DNA of 64,000 nucleotides from Alphaproteobacteria bacterium (GCA_019247845.1 JAFBAL010000010.1:1-64000); one strand, 5' to 3'. Numbered from the stretch's first letter, positions 15,063 through 23,508 are shown. Translations and numbers: made by a program. Notes: generated by a model from the letters alone, not told the origin.

Positions 15063-15240
15063 GTAGTGGCTTAGAAGCGCTGTGAGTTTGCGGGCGTGGT
15101 CGCCGCCACGATGCCGACGCAACGCGCCAGCGATCCACAACGCGATGAAAATAGGCGCCTGTATTGCGCGAAATTTGCTTTGAATAACGGCATAGGTGCC
15201 CATAGAATCTCTCGGCAAATATTCCGCAATTGAGAATTCC
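15063..15240. other. Gap between AT-rich cassette and second serine recombinase
   Basis: The 178 bp contain no recognisable gene. AT-rich stretches near 15170 to 15230 (ATTTGCTTTGAATAACGG, AAATATTCCGCAATTG) probably hold the recombinase promoter. Confidence 0.4.
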
Positions 15241-16875
15241 ATGAAATCCAAACCGGCCATTGCTTCGAGAGCAACCAATAAGCAGGTTGGCATCTGGATC
15301 AGAGTATCTACAGAAGACCAAGCGCAGGGCGATAGCCCCGCGCACCACGAGGCGCGCGCCCGACTGTACGCCCAGGCGAAAGGTTGGGATGTGCGCGAGG
15401 TGTATAACCTCGCGGGTGTGAGCGGCAAATCTGTTGCCGAGCATCCCGAAGCCAAGCGCATGCTCGCGGATATCACGTCGGGCCGCATCAGCGGGCTCAT
15501 CTTTTCAAAGCTTGCGCGCCTCGCCCGCAACACCCGCGAACTGCTCGACTTCTCCGATATGTTCCAGGCGCACGGCGCGGACCTCGTATCGCTTGAGGAA
15601 TCCATCGACACGAGTTCGCCTGCCGGGCGCATGTTCTATACGATGATCGCCGCCCTCTCGCAGTGGGAGCGGGAAGAGATCGCCGCCCGTGTGCGGGCGT
15701 CCGTCCCGATCCGCGCGAAGCTGGGGAAGCCGCTCTCCGGTCAACTGCCGTATGGGTACATGCGCAAGGACGGCAAGGTGGTCCCGAACCCGGACGAGGC
15801 GCCCGTCAGGAAGCTTATGTACGAGCTATTCGCGGAGACCCGCCGCAAGAAGGCTGTAGCGCGGCTCCTGAACGAGCGGGGGTACAAGTCGCCGGGCGGC
15901 AAAGCGTGGACCTACACGACCGTCAACCGGCTCCTGCGCGATCCTACGGCCAAGGGGCAGTACCGCCAGAACTACACCACTACAGGCGCCAAGCCCGGCT
16001 CCATCGAGTACAAGCCCGAAAGCGAATGGGTGGTGCACGAGGTCGAGCCCATCGTCTCGGTCGAGCTATGGGAGAGCTGCAACGCCATCCTCGAAGGCCA
16101 ACGGACGAGCCGGAAGGCGCCGGGCCGGTCCGCCCTCCACCTCTTCTCCGGCCTCACCTACTGCGCCGACTGCGACCAGAAAATGTATGTCCCGTCCCGG
16201 CAGCCGTATGCGTACCGCTGCTGGAAGTGCAACGTCCGCGTCCCGGCAGATGATCTCGAAACCATCTACCACGCCCAGCTCAAGGGCTTCCTGTTCTCGG
16301 ACCAGGACATCGCGGCCCAGATGGACGCCCTGGACGGCGTGATCTCCGCCAAGGAGGACGAGGTACGGCACCTGGAACGCGAGCGCGGGGCCGTCAAACG
16401 GGAAATGGACAAGGCATATCAGCTGTACCTCGCGGACGAGATTTCTGCCTCCGGCTTCGGGGAACGAAACCGGCCGCTCGAAGCCCGCCTTGCCAAGATC
16501 GACGAAGAGCTTCCCGCCGCTCAGGCGGCCATCGACGTACTGCGCATCAACCGCCTGTCCCGCGACCACATCCTGGCCGAAGCCCGGAGCCTCCATACCC
16601 GCTGGCCCGAGCTTCCGAGAGACCAGAAGCGCCAGATCGTCGAGACCATCACTGACCGCATCACCATCGGGAGAGAGGACATAGACATCCTCCTCCATTA
16701 CGTCCCGACAGTAGCTGTCGGGACGAACGGGCCGGACGGGCAAGCCGTCCAGCCCGGAAAACCAAGGGAAAGCGCCTCCGGCGCAAATGCGCTCAACAAG
16801 GCAACGCAGGAATTGGGCTTGGTTCGCGGAAAGCTCGGCGGTACGCGCACGATCTCGAAAGGCGGCGCGGCGTGA
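15241..16875 (+). CDS. Large serine recombinase, probable integrase of the element
   Basis: This 544-residue protein has a resolvase domain with IRVSTEDQ (Ser23), SGLIFSKLARLARNT and the SSPAGRMFYTMIAALSQWERE helix. The recombinase domain is near residues 165 to 275, then a zinc ribbon (CADC and YRCWKC near residues 305 and 325) and a coiled coil. It lies at the visible element edge, as integrases do. The last 15 to 20 codons run into the antisense strand of the interrupted glycosyltransferase gene, so the C-terminal tail is donated by the target DNA. The frame is open back to 15196 but ATG 15241 fits the family start better. Confidence 0.9.
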   Translation: MKSKPAIASRATNKQVGIWIRVSTEDQAQGDSPAHHEARARLYAQAKGWDVREVYNLAGVSGKSVAEHPEAKRMLADITSGRISGLIFSKLARLARNTRELLDFSDMFQAHGADLVSLEESIDTSSPAGRMFYTMIAALSQWEREEIAARVRASVPIRAKLGKPLSGQLPYGYMRKDGKVVPNPDEAPVRKLMYELFAETRRKKAVARLLNERGYKSPGGKAWTYTTVNRLLRDPTAKGQYRQNYTTTGAKPGSIEYKPESEWVVHEVEPIVSVELWESCNAILEGQRTSRKAPGRSALHLFSGLTYCADCDQKMYVPSRQPYAYRCWKCNVRVPADDLETIYHAQLKGFLFSDQDIAAQMDALDGVISAKEDEVRHLERERGAVKREMDKAYQLYLADEISASGFGERNRPLEARLAKIDEELPAAQAAIDVLRINRLSRDHILAEARSLHTRWPELPRDQKRQIVETITDRITIGREDIDILLHYVPTVAVGTNGPDGQAVQPGKPRESASGANALNKATQELGLVRGKLGGTRTISKGGAA

Positions 16876-17429
16876 CGTTCGGCGGCCGCGACGGTCTCGG
16901 CATCGTCGGCCTCGACCACCAGCAGGACCTGGAGACGCTCCTTCGGGTAATCGAGCGCGGCGAGCGCAGCCACCAGTCCCGGCACGACGGCCGCCTCGCG
17001 ATAGAGCGGCACCAGGACGGTATAGTCCGGCAGGTCGTCGCCTTGCGTGAGGGAAGCGGGCGCGATCGTCTCGGCAACACGCGGCCGCACGCCGAACCAG
17101 GCGAGGAAGGCGCGGAACAGCACGCTCGCCAGGAACACTGTCGACATCGCGTCCGCGAAAGCCGACATGGTCGCGCGCGGCCACAGGCACGATGCGGCGG
17201 CGAACCCTGCCGCCGCGAGCGCGAGCCCCGCCACCTGTCCGCGCGTGACGACCGTCTGCGCCGACAGCGCGGGGAACCGGCGCGCAAGGCCGTGGATCGC
17301 CTCGTCGGTGAGACGCTCGGGATCGAGGTGCCCCTGCCCGAGACGCGCGTCATCGTCGCCGCGCCCAAGGCGCGCGCCATCGCTTTCGCGCGGACGCCGC
17401 GCGCCATCACTCCCGTGGAAGGATGTCAT
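16818..17429 (-). pseudogene. Family 2 glycosyltransferase, truncated by element insertion
   Basis: About 200 authentic residues remain. There is an N-terminal cytosolic region, two hydrophobic helices (VAGLALAAAGFAAASCLW, then STVFLASVLFRAFLAWF), then the GT-A start LPDYTVLVPLYREAAVVPGLVAALAALDYP, LLVVEADD and VPPSFPRTKP. Family members continue with K-[AG]-x-N-x-[AG]-L and a DxD motif. Here the reading frame continues as unrelated codons to 16698. The catalytic half is missing and presumably lies beyond the other end of the element. Polysaccharide or glycolipid synthesis by this enzyme is therefore lost. Confidence 0.85.
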
Positions 17430-17625
17430 CCTGCCGCGAACCGGTTGGTTAGTTTCTCAAAGGAGGCTCAACAAGAACGAAGCGCCGGCGAGCTCCCACA
17501 CACCGCCAGCGCGTCACCGACGCAGCCCGTTCATCAAATGATGGATACGCGGACCTGCGAGAACTAAGACGAAATACAATCTAAGCGGCAATATACCACC
17601 GGTTGCAACGCTTAAGCAGATGTTC

Positions 17626-18921
17626 CTATGGCCGGCCCGGCTTGGCGTTCGGGTCGCTGAGCGGCACCGCGCCAGCTTCCGCGAAGCGCCGCGCGGATTC
17701 TTCGGACCGGGGATCGACTGGTGCCTGGCTGATCTGGCGGCCGAGCGCGATGACGTTGGGAATTTCGTCGTCGGCCAGCTCGCGCATTTTCGTTTTGCGC
17801 TTGAAAGCCTCGGCAATGAAGGGCGCCAGCTCCTCGTCCTTCTTCTTCTGGCGCTCGGCCTCGCGCTCCTTGAACTCGCCCATGATGTCGCGGCCGAAGA
17901 GCTCCAGCGCCTCGCAGATATGTTCGTGCCTGTTGCGGCCGCCCTGCTGGATGAACGCGACCTGGTCGACGCCGGCAGCGGCGAACTTGCGCAGATGCGC
18001 GCGCATCTCGTCGGGCGTACCCATGCCGCCCGAGCCGGGATTTGCGGGAAGATGATCGCGCGCCGCCTCGAAGGCCTTCCAGATGTCGGTGCGGCCGGGC
18101 TTGTGCTCGCCGAAGATGTAGTGGTGCCCGAGCGCGTAGCCGAAGAAGCGGAAGCCGTCGAGGCCGCGGCGCAGCGCCTCGTCATGGTCCCCGTGCACCG
18201 AGAAGCCGGTCACCATCGCGATATTGGCGTTCACCGCATGACCGATCGGCACGCATTCCTCTTTCAGGATGCGGTAGTAGTCGTCGACCCACTGCTTGGC
18301 CTCCTGCGGATCGACGAAGGCGAAGGTGAGCGCGCCGATGCCGAGCCTTGCGGCGAGCTTGATCGTCTCGCGGTTGGAACACGCGACCCACACCGGCGGA
18401 TGCGGCTTCTGCACCGGCTTCGGCACGACGTTGCGGCAGGGCATCTCGAAGAATTCGCCCTTGAAGCCCGGATAGGGATTCATCGCCATCATGTTCAGGC
18501 ATTGCTCGACGGTCTCGCGCCACATCTCGCGCTTCTTCTCGACCGGCACGCGATAACCGCCCAATTCGAGCAGCGCCGAGGATTCGCCGGTGCCGAACTC
18601 GACGCGGCCGTTCGAGACCAGGTCGAGGGTGGCGATGCGCTCGGCGACGCGCGCGGGATGATTGTAGCCCGGCGGCATCAAGACGATGCCGTGGCCGAGC
18701 CGGATGCTCTTGGTCCTTTGCGAGCAGGCGGCGAGGAACACCTCCGGCGCCGAGGAATGCGAATACTCCTCGAGGAAGTGGTGCTCCACCTCCCAGGCGT
18801 GATCGATGCCGAGCTTGTCGGCGAGCTCGACCTGGTCGAGCGCGTCCTGGAACAGCTTGAGCTCGTCGCCCTCGTTCCAGGGACGCGGCAGCTGGTGCTC
18901 GTAGAAGATGCCGAATTTCAT
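17626..18921 (-). CDS. LLM-class flavin-dependent monooxygenase (luciferase-like)
   Basis: This 431-residue protein starts MKFGIFYEHQLPRPW and shows HAWEVEHHF, RLGHGIVLMPPGYNHPARVAERIATLD and GRVEFGTGESSA. This is the standard bacterial luciferase-like TIM barrel that binds FMN or F420. It uses reduced flavin and oxygen to oxidise organic substrates. The C-terminus adds a charged helix (KEREAERQKKKDEE). It is the last gene of a minus-strand operon after a diiron-like protein and an SDR, 27 bp behind the SDR stop. The substrate is unknown. The whole operon probably answers to the upstream TetR regulator. Confidence 0.85.
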   Translation of the reverse strand: MKFGIFYEHQLPRPWNEGDELKLFQDALDQVELADKLGIDHAWEVEHHFLEEYSHSSAPEVFLAACSQRTKSIRLGHGIVLMPPGYNHPARVAERIATLDLVSNGRVEFGTGESSALLELGGYRVPVEKKREMWRETVEQCLNMMAMNPYPGFKGEFFEMPCRNVVPKPVQKPHPPVWVACSNRETIKLAARLGIGALTFAFVDPQEAKQWVDDYYRILKEECVPIGHAVNANIAMVTGFSVHGDHDEALRRGLDGFRFFGYALGHHYIFGEHKPGRTDIWKAFEAARDHLPANPGSGGMGTPDEMRAHLRKFAAAGVDQVAFIQQGGRNRHEHICEALELFGRDIMGEFKEREAERQKKKDEELAPFIAEAFKRKTKMRELADDEIPNVIALGRQISQAPVDPRSEESARRFAEAGAVPLSDPNAKPGRP

Positions 18922-18948
18922 GGCGCGGACTCGCTTGCGGATGGTCTC

Positions 18949-19836
18949 TTAAGGCTTTGGCGTGAGCAGGGTCGTGGGGTTGTGGTCCTTGACGCTGGCG
19001 AGCGCGGGCGAGTTCGCGGCCGCGTCGAAGCCCTGCAGGATCGCGGCGAAGCGCATCTCGACGAAGGAGCGCATCGCGGGATGGGTGAAGATGTAGAGCT
19101 CGCCGTTCTGCACCGCCTCGACCACGCGGTTGCCGACGATGTCGGGATCGATGCCGTTCAAGACGTTCTGCGCCGCTTCCTCGCGCGTCGCCGCGACGCC
19201 CGGATCGACGTCGCCGATGCCGCCGTACTTGTCCTGGCGCGCGCGGCCGCTTTCATGGATGCGCGTCTTGACGAAGCCCGGGCACAGCACCGACACGCCG
19301 ATGCCCATCGGCGCCAATTGCCCGTACCAGCCCTCGCTCATCGCGACGACCGCGAACTTGGTCGCGCAATAGGGCTCGAGCCCGGGCGGCGAGACCATGC
19401 CGGCCATCGAGGCGGTGTTGACGAAATGGCCGCCTTCGCCATGGCTCTTGATCAGCGGCACGAAGACTTCCGTGCCGTAGACGACGCCCTTCAGGTTGAC
19501 GTCGAGGATCCAGTCCCAGTCGCGGTCCTTGACCATGCCCAGCTGGCCGCCGACGGCGACGCCGGCATTGTTGCAAACGACGTGGACCTTGCCGAAGGCG
19601 GCGATCGCTTCCAGCGCGGCCTCGCGCACGCTGCCCCGCTCGCTGACGTCGCAGCGCACCGGCACCGCCTTGATCTGCTCGCTGGCGAGGCGGTCGGCGG
19701 CGGCCCCAGCCGTCGCCATGTCGAGATCGGCCAGCACGACATTCATGCCGGCGCGGCCGAAAGCGCGCGCCATCGATAGTCCGATGCCCGATGCGCCGCC
19801 GGTCACGAACGCCGTCTTGCCCCTGAAGTCCTTCAT
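18949..19836 (-). CDS. Short-chain dehydrogenase/reductase (SDR)
   Basis: This 295-residue protein has the NAD(P)-binding TGGASGIG near residue 12, the NNAG motif, the catalytic Ser in NTASMAG, and YCATK (Tyr-x3-Lys). VLCPGFVKT follows. It is a Rossmann-fold oxidoreductase of alcohol/ketone substrates. The C-terminal 50 residues (PDIVGNRVVEAVQNGELYIFTHP) match SDRs annotated as putative cyclohexanol-type or fatty-acyl dehydrogenases. The start at 19836 overlaps the previous stop by one base (TGATG). It may process the same substrate as the adjacent monooxygenase. Confidence 0.9.
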   Translation of the reverse strand: MKDFRGKTAFVTGGASGIGLSMARAFGRAGMNVVLADLDMATAGAAADRLASEQIKAVPVRCDVSERGSVREAALEAIAAFGKVHVVCNNAGVAVGGQLGMVKDRDWDWILDVNLKGVVYGTEVFVPLIKSHGEGGHFVNTASMAGMVSPPGLEPYCATKFAVVAMSEGWYGQLAPMGIGVSVLCPGFVKTRIHESGRARQDKYGGIGDVDPGVAATREEAAQNVLNGIDPDIVGNRVVEAVQNGELYIFTHPAMRSFVEMRFAAILQGFDAAANSPALASVKDHNPTTLLTPKP

Positions 19837-20855
19837 CACGCGGCTTCCTTCCGTTCCAGGCTGTCGAAGCGGCCGAGCAACGCCCGGCCGTCGGGGCGCG
19901 CGCTGAACAGCTTCTCGAATTCCTTGCGCGTCTCGGCGCGCCCCCAATCGACATTGGTGACCGCGTGCCATTCGACCATGCCGCGCCAGACGGGATCGAT
20001 GAACTGGGCACCTTTCACGCGGGCGCCGTCCGCGGTGCGATAGGTGAAGCTGCGCAGCTCGGAGATCACGGCGGTCAGATATCCTACGTGCGAGGCCTCG
20101 TCCTGGCGGATGCGGTCGACGAGATCGGCGGCATGAATCGCGACTGCGCGGCGGTCCGTGAAATTGCCCGGATCGCGCATCACCGCGGTACAGAAATTGA
20201 AGAAGTTCTCCGCGCGGATCTCGATCATCAGCACGTTCATCAAGAGCAGGATCCAGCGCTCGTGATCGGCCGGGACCTCGGGCATCTGCCGGCCGAGATC
20301 GGGCTTGGACAGCGACTCCGGCACTTCGGCATGCGCAAAGGCATGGCGCCCGAACAGCATGTCGCGCACCGCGAACCACATCTTGTCGTGGCCGCCGATC
20401 TCGCCGTCGCCGCCTTCGTCGAGGCCATGCGCGCGCAACAGCCCCTTGTTCAAGTGACCGGTCGCGGTGGCGCAGATGTCCTCGTCCACGACCGTCTGGA
20501 AATCCGGCGCCTCGACGGTGGCGAGCATGCGGCCCCGCGCCTCGACCACGCCGGTGACGCTTAAAGAGTCCCACAGCGTCTGGCCGAAGCCGTTCGCGAG
20601 CAGGAAACTCTGCTGCTCCACATTGGGGAAATTGCCGCGCACCATCAACGCCTGAGAGGAATCGACCACATCGTGACCGCGCGACGCCAAGACTTCCGTC
20701 CAGGCGCGGATCGCGGACCCGCGGTTCAGCATGCGCGGCGAGACGTAACGGCCCTCGACGTCGAAACCGCCATGCAGCCGGTAACCGGCCTCGACATGCG
20801 GCTTGTCATAGGCGTGGTCGGCGAGCAGTTCTTCGGCCGTATAGACGAGCTTCAT
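19836..20855 (-). CDS. Ferritin-like (probable diiron) hypothetical protein
   Basis: This 339-residue helical protein has acid/His motifs spaced as in diiron four-helix bundles. They include EIRAENFFNFC near residue 215 and RQDEASHVGYLTAV near residue 250, with DEDICATATGHL and GHDKMWF further upstream. A diiron oxygenase or oxidase role is plausible beside a flavin monooxygenase, but no named family was recognised. An AGGGAGG Shine-Dalgarno sits nine bases before the ATG. It is the first structural gene behind a palindromic operator. Confidence 0.55.
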   Translation of the reverse strand: MKLVYTAEELLADHAYDKPHVEAGYRLHGGFDVEGRYVSPRMLNRGSAIRAWTEVLASRGHDVVDSSQALMVRGNFPNVEQQSFLLANGFGQTLWDSLSVTGVVEARGRMLATVEAPDFQTVVDEDICATATGHLNKGLLRAHGLDEGGDGEIGGHDKMWFAVRDMLFGRHAFAHAEVPESLSKPDLGRQMPEVPADHERWILLLMNVLMIEIRAENFFNFCTAVMRDPGNFTDRRAVAIHAADLVDRIRQDEASHVGYLTAVISELRSFTYRTADGARVKGAQFIDPVWRGMVEWHAVTNVDWGRAETRKEFEKLFSARPDGRALLGRFDSLERKEAA

Positions 20856-20872
20856 GCTGCGCCCTCCCTAGA

Positions 20873-20889
20873 ACTGATAATTTGTCAGT
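20873..20889. promoter_or_regulatory. TetR-type operator palindrome ACTGA-N7-TCAGT
   Basis: ACTGATAATTTGTCAGT is a 17-bp near-palindrome located 18 bp upstream of the ferritin-like gene start and 29 bp after the tetR gene. CTGAC/GTCAG half-sites are typical of several TetR-family operators. Binding here would cover the promoter of the three downstream genes. Confidence 0.6.
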
Positions 20890-20917
20890 CAGGAAGCGAA
20901 GTCAATCGCCCGCGGGA

Positions 20918-21532
20918 TCACGGCCGCAGCGCCCGCACCAGGAAGCGCGTGACGTTGTCGATCAGGTCCTGGCGCTTGCGGCCGGAGCGATAGCCTTCGT
21001 CGCTGGTCTGGTGGATGGCGCCCAGGATGGCTTGGCCGATGATATTGACGTCGTAGTCCGACGCGACGTCGCCGGCCTCCGCGGCGCGGCGCACCTGGTC
21101 GGCCCAATCGCGGCCCCAGCGCACCAGAAGCGGCGTCGCCTGCACGCCCTCGGCGTCGATCACGGCCTCGTCCGTCATCGCCGCGCCGAGCACGCCCGGA
21201 TGGGTTTCCGAGTAGTCGTAGATCGCGTTCAGGGTCTCGGCGATGGTGCGCTCGAGCGTGCCGTCGCTGCGGGCCACCCGCGCATCGACGTAATCCTGCA
21301 GCTCGAGCCGCGCGTCCTCCACGAAGCTCAGGAAGCAGGCGCGCTTGTCGTCGTAATGCAGATAGAAGGTGCCGTGGCCCAGGCCCGCCTCGCGGGCGAT
21401 GTCCTGGGGCCTCGTGGCGTGATAGCCGCGCTCGACGAAGAGCTTGCGCGCCGCTTTCTTGAGCTTGGCGAGGCTTTCGGGTTTGCGGCGCGCCGGGCGC
21501 GTCTCGGTCTTGGCGAGGGTGTCGGAATCCAT
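20918..21532 (-). CDS. TetR-family transcriptional regulator
   Basis: This 204-residue protein has an N-terminal TetR DNA-binding domain (LAKLKKAARKLFVERGYHATRPQDIAREAGLGHGTFYLHYDDKRACFLSF, split here at the turn) in residues 25 to 75. A ligand-binding helical domain follows. ATG 21532 is chosen because the family N-terminal tail is about 25 residues, although the frame is open to 21568. It lies upstream of the ferritin/SDR/monooxygenase genes in the same direction, with a palindromic operator between them. It therefore probably represses them until the pathway substrate binds. Confidence 0.9.
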   Translation of the reverse strand: MDSDTLAKTETRPARRKPESLAKLKKAARKLFVERGYHATRPQDIAREAGLGHGTFYLHYDDKRACFLSFVEDARLELQDYVDARVARSDGTLERTIAETLNAIYDYSETHPGVLGAAMTDEAVIDAEGVQATPLLVRWGRDWADQVRRAAEAGDVASDYDVNIIGQAILGAIHQTSDEGYRSGRKRQDLIDNVTRFLVRALRP

Positions 21533-21587
21533 GGGACGATTTTCCTCCGGCCAAAGGCGCCAAGTCAAACCGGGACAACTTGGACGG

Positions 21588-21606
21588 TTATCGAATTTTG
21601 CGATAA
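21588..21606. promoter_or_regulatory. Palindrome TTATCG-N7-CGATAA
   Basis: A perfect 6-bp inverted repeat around AATTTTG lies 31 bp before the start of the TPR-protein gene, in the divergent gap shared with tetR. It does not match the ACTGA/TCAGT operator, so a different regulator or a simple promoter element is likely. Confidence 0.4.
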
Positions 21607-21636
21607 GCTCGCAACTGGAGAAAAGGGAGGACGATC

Positions 21637-22233
21637 ATGCGTAAGACCTTGCTTTTCGCGGTCGCGGCGGCGGCGCTCGTCGCGAGCGGTCCCGCAATGG
21701 CCATGGCGGGCGGCGGTGGGGGCGGCTACGGCAACTTCAATTCGACCCCGACGCCGACCTTCGACGATTACACCGTCGCCAAGCGGCTCATCCGTCACGA
21801 GGAATATGCCAAAGCCATCCCGCATTTGATGACGGCGCTGCAGCAGCACCCGAAGGACGCCGATATCCTCAACTACCTCGGCTACACGCATCGCATGGTG
21901 GGCGTGAGCGAGGCCGATGCGGCGCGCGACAACGATTTCAATCTGTCGCTGTCGTTCTACCAGGCGGCGCTGTCGATCGATCCCGGGCACCGGGGCGTGC
22001 ACGAATATCTGGGCGAGCTGTTCCTGGCGATGAACAACCTCAACGCCGCCCATCACGAGATGAACGAGCTCGTGATCCTGTGTCCCGACGGCTGCGACGA
22101 GCGCGCGGCGCTGGACAAGGCGCTTGGCGCCTACGTCGCAGCACCCGCTGCGGCAGCGGCGCCGGCTGCGCCTGCAGCACCCGCTGCGGCAACGGCGCCG
22201 GCTGCGCCTTCGGCACCGGTCGTGAACCCGTAG
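21637..22233 (+). CDS. Secreted TPR-repeat protein with Ala/Pro tail
   Basis: This 198-residue protein has a signal peptide (MRKTLLFAVAAAALVASGPAMA), a Gly-rich spacer, and one to two tetratricopeptide repeats (YAKAIPHLMTALQQHPKDADILNYLGYTHR, broken into helices A and B; SLSFYQAALSIDPGHRGVHEYLGELFL). A pair of cysteines (ILCPDGCDE) follows, then a low-complexity Ala/Pro tail. TPRs mediate protein contacts, probably in the periplasm here. A strong AAGGGAGGA ribosome binding site precedes the ATG. Confidence 0.75.
   Translation: MRKTLLFAVAAAALVASGPAMAMAGGGGGGYGNFNSTPTPTFDDYTVAKRLIRHEEYAKAIPHLMTALQQHPKDADILNYLGYTHRMVGVSEADAARDNDFNLSLSFYQAALSIDPGHRGVHEYLGELFLAMNNLNAAHHEMNELVILCPDGCDERAALDKALGAYVAAPAAAAAPAAPAAPAAATAPAAPSAPVVNP
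22138..22209 (+). repeat. Two tandem 36-bp units encoding the Ala/Pro tail
   Basis: The segments 22138-22173 and 22174-22209 are identical except for one base. They encode APAAAAAPAAPA-type repeats at the C-terminus of the TPR protein. Copy number could vary between strains. Confidence 0.85.
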
Positions 22234-22236
22234 GCG

Positions 22237-22530
22237 TCAGCGGGCGCGCTGGCACTGCGCCTTGTAGTCGTGCGCGCTCAGCCCGCCCGTCGTGCCGTTC
22301 GACACCGCCTCGTGCCATTTGGCGTCGCAGGCGCGCGTCCTGGCGGTGTAATTCTCGCCGCGCAGATCCGACGCGGTCGCGGTCGGATTGGCGGTGGCGT
22401 GCGGCCCGTCCTGCATCATGTCGCCGGAACCGTGCAAGGTATTCGGCACACCGCTGTTGGAGCCCTGCGCATAGGCGGAAAGGCTCAAGGCAAACGTAAC
22501 CGCGGCGGCCGCGAAAACCGTCTTCGTCAT
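22237..22530 (-). CDS. Small secreted hypothetical protein
   Basis: This 97-residue protein has a signal peptide (MTKTVFAAAAVTFALSLSAYAQ) and a mature part with two cysteines (RACDAKWHEAV and YKAQCQRAR). DAKWHEA resembles the small periplasmic proteins, often labelled PsiF-like or hypothetical, that end in KxQCQ. An AAGGAG Shine-Dalgarno eight bases upstream fixes the start. It converges with the TPR gene and lies downstream of the zinc-ribbon gene. Confidence 0.65.
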   Translation of the reverse strand: MTKTVFAAAAVTFALSLSAYAQGSNSGVPNTLHGSGDMMQDGPHATANPTATASDLRGENYTARTRACDAKWHEAVSNGTTGGLSAHDYKAQCQRAR

Positions 22531-22580
22531 TGGCAAACTCCTTGTCGCCAACGTTAACGGCGCAAGGAAGCGCAAGTTCC

Positions 22581-23408
22581 CTATTCCGGCAGGCTGCACT
22601 CGCTCAGCATCGGGGCCGAGATCACCTCGGTGATCGACGTGCAGCGCACCGTGATCTCCTGGCCTTTGCTCAGTGCACTGACCTTCTGGCTGTAGCTCTG
22701 GTCGAAAGTCGCCTGGACGGGCAGGAACTCGTTGACGCCTTCCATCTCGACGACGGGATTGTTGAAGATGTCGAGCTTCACGCCGGTGATGGTGCCGGTG
22801 ACGTCGAGCGTCTTGCCGCCATAGGTGTTCTGCGCATTGACTTCGTTGGCGTTGTAGGCGCGCGCGAGCTCCACCGACGATACCGCGGTGGCGTCGGCCT
22901 GTTCCGAGCCGCCGGAATTGTCGCCTTGCGCCGCGCCCTGCCCGGCATCGCCGGTATCACCCGAGCCGGTGCCGGAAGAGCTGCCCGGCGACGTCGACGT
23001 GCCGGCATTGACGGCCTGCTTGGCATCGCCGCCGTCTTGCGGGCCGACCGCGAGCCCGATGATCGCCAGCACCACGATGACGCCCAGGATCGCGGCCAGC
23101 ACGATGAACAGCGTGCGCCCCTTCGCCGGCGGGTCGGACGTCATCTGTTGCGGCGGCGGCGAATAGGGCCTGGGGGTGACCGGCATGGGCGGTTGCGCCG
23201 GCGCGGGCGGTTGCGCCGGCGTGGGCTGTATCGGCGCGGGCTGCACGGGGGCGGGCTGCGGCGCGGAAGCCGGTTGCGGCGCGGGACTGCCGGGCGCCGG
23301 GACCGGCTGCTCGCTGGCGGGGAATTCGTAGCCGCAATGCTTGCAGACCTTGGCCGCCATCTTCACGGTTTCGGCGCAGCGCGGGCAAATCTTCTCGTCC
23401 GCGTCCAT
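22581..23408 (-). CDS. Zinc-ribbon membrane protein with C-terminal OB-like domain
   Basis: This 275-residue protein starts with a zinc ribbon (CPRC near residue 8, CKHC near residue 24). A Pro/Gln-rich linker, a single transmembrane helix (TLFIVLAAILGVIVVLAIIGLAV near residue 105) and a Gly/Ser-rich stretch follow. The last 85 residues (NEVNAQNTYGGKTLDVTGTI then GQEITVRC) resemble tRNA_anti-like OB folds. The ATG at 23408 follows a GGGGGAA ribosome binding site. Its function is unknown. The layout suggests a cytosolic sensor or adaptor tethered to a periplasmic domain. Confidence 0.7.
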   Translation of the reverse strand: MDADEKICPRCAETVKMAAKVCKHCGYEFPASEQPVPAPGSPAPQPASAPQPAPVQPAPIQPTPAQPPAPAQPPMPVTPRPYSPPPQQMTSDPPAKGRTLFIVLAAILGVIVVLAIIGLAVGPQDGGDAKQAVNAGTSTSPGSSSGTGSGDTGDAGQGAAQGDNSGGSEQADATAVSSVELARAYNANEVNAQNTYGGKTLDVTGTITGVKLDIFNNPVVEMEGVNEFLPVQATFDQSYSQKVSALSKGQEITVRCTSITEVISAPMLSECSLPE

Positions 23409-23508
23409 TTCCCCCAATCCCCGAAGATCCCCGCGCGGAGCCTAGAGCAAACCCATCCGTCCGCCAACGGTTACGGAACTTTGCGCGCGCCTCGCCGTTT
23501 GAGAAGCC

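Larger units (their letters stand above)
1..16830. mobile_element. Right-hand part of an integrated mobile element (ICE-like genomic island)
   Basis: This stretch carries a VirD4/TraG-like ATPase, two large serine recombinases, a tyrosine integrase, an ArdC-like antirestriction protein and mostly hypothetical cargo. Its right edge is seen directly. The minus-strand glycosyltransferase gene starting at 17429 keeps family sequence only as far as its PRTKP motif, near 16815 to 16830, and then becomes unrelated sequence. A serine recombinase ends exactly there, as expected for an integrase gene beside its attachment site. The left end and the other half of the glycosyltransferase gene lie outside the window. 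No full set of mating-pair genes is visible, so self-transfer cannot be judged. Confidence 0.75.

Noticed and set aside
14997-15632. 211-residue minus-strand frame across the cassette/recombinase gap
   Set aside because: It covers the 3' end of the DedA-like gene and the start of the serine recombinase in antisense. The part within the gap has no recognisable family.
17620-19779. 719-residue open frame on the plus strand
   Set aside because: It runs antisense to the luciferase-like monooxygenase and SDR genes, whose motifs are unambiguous.
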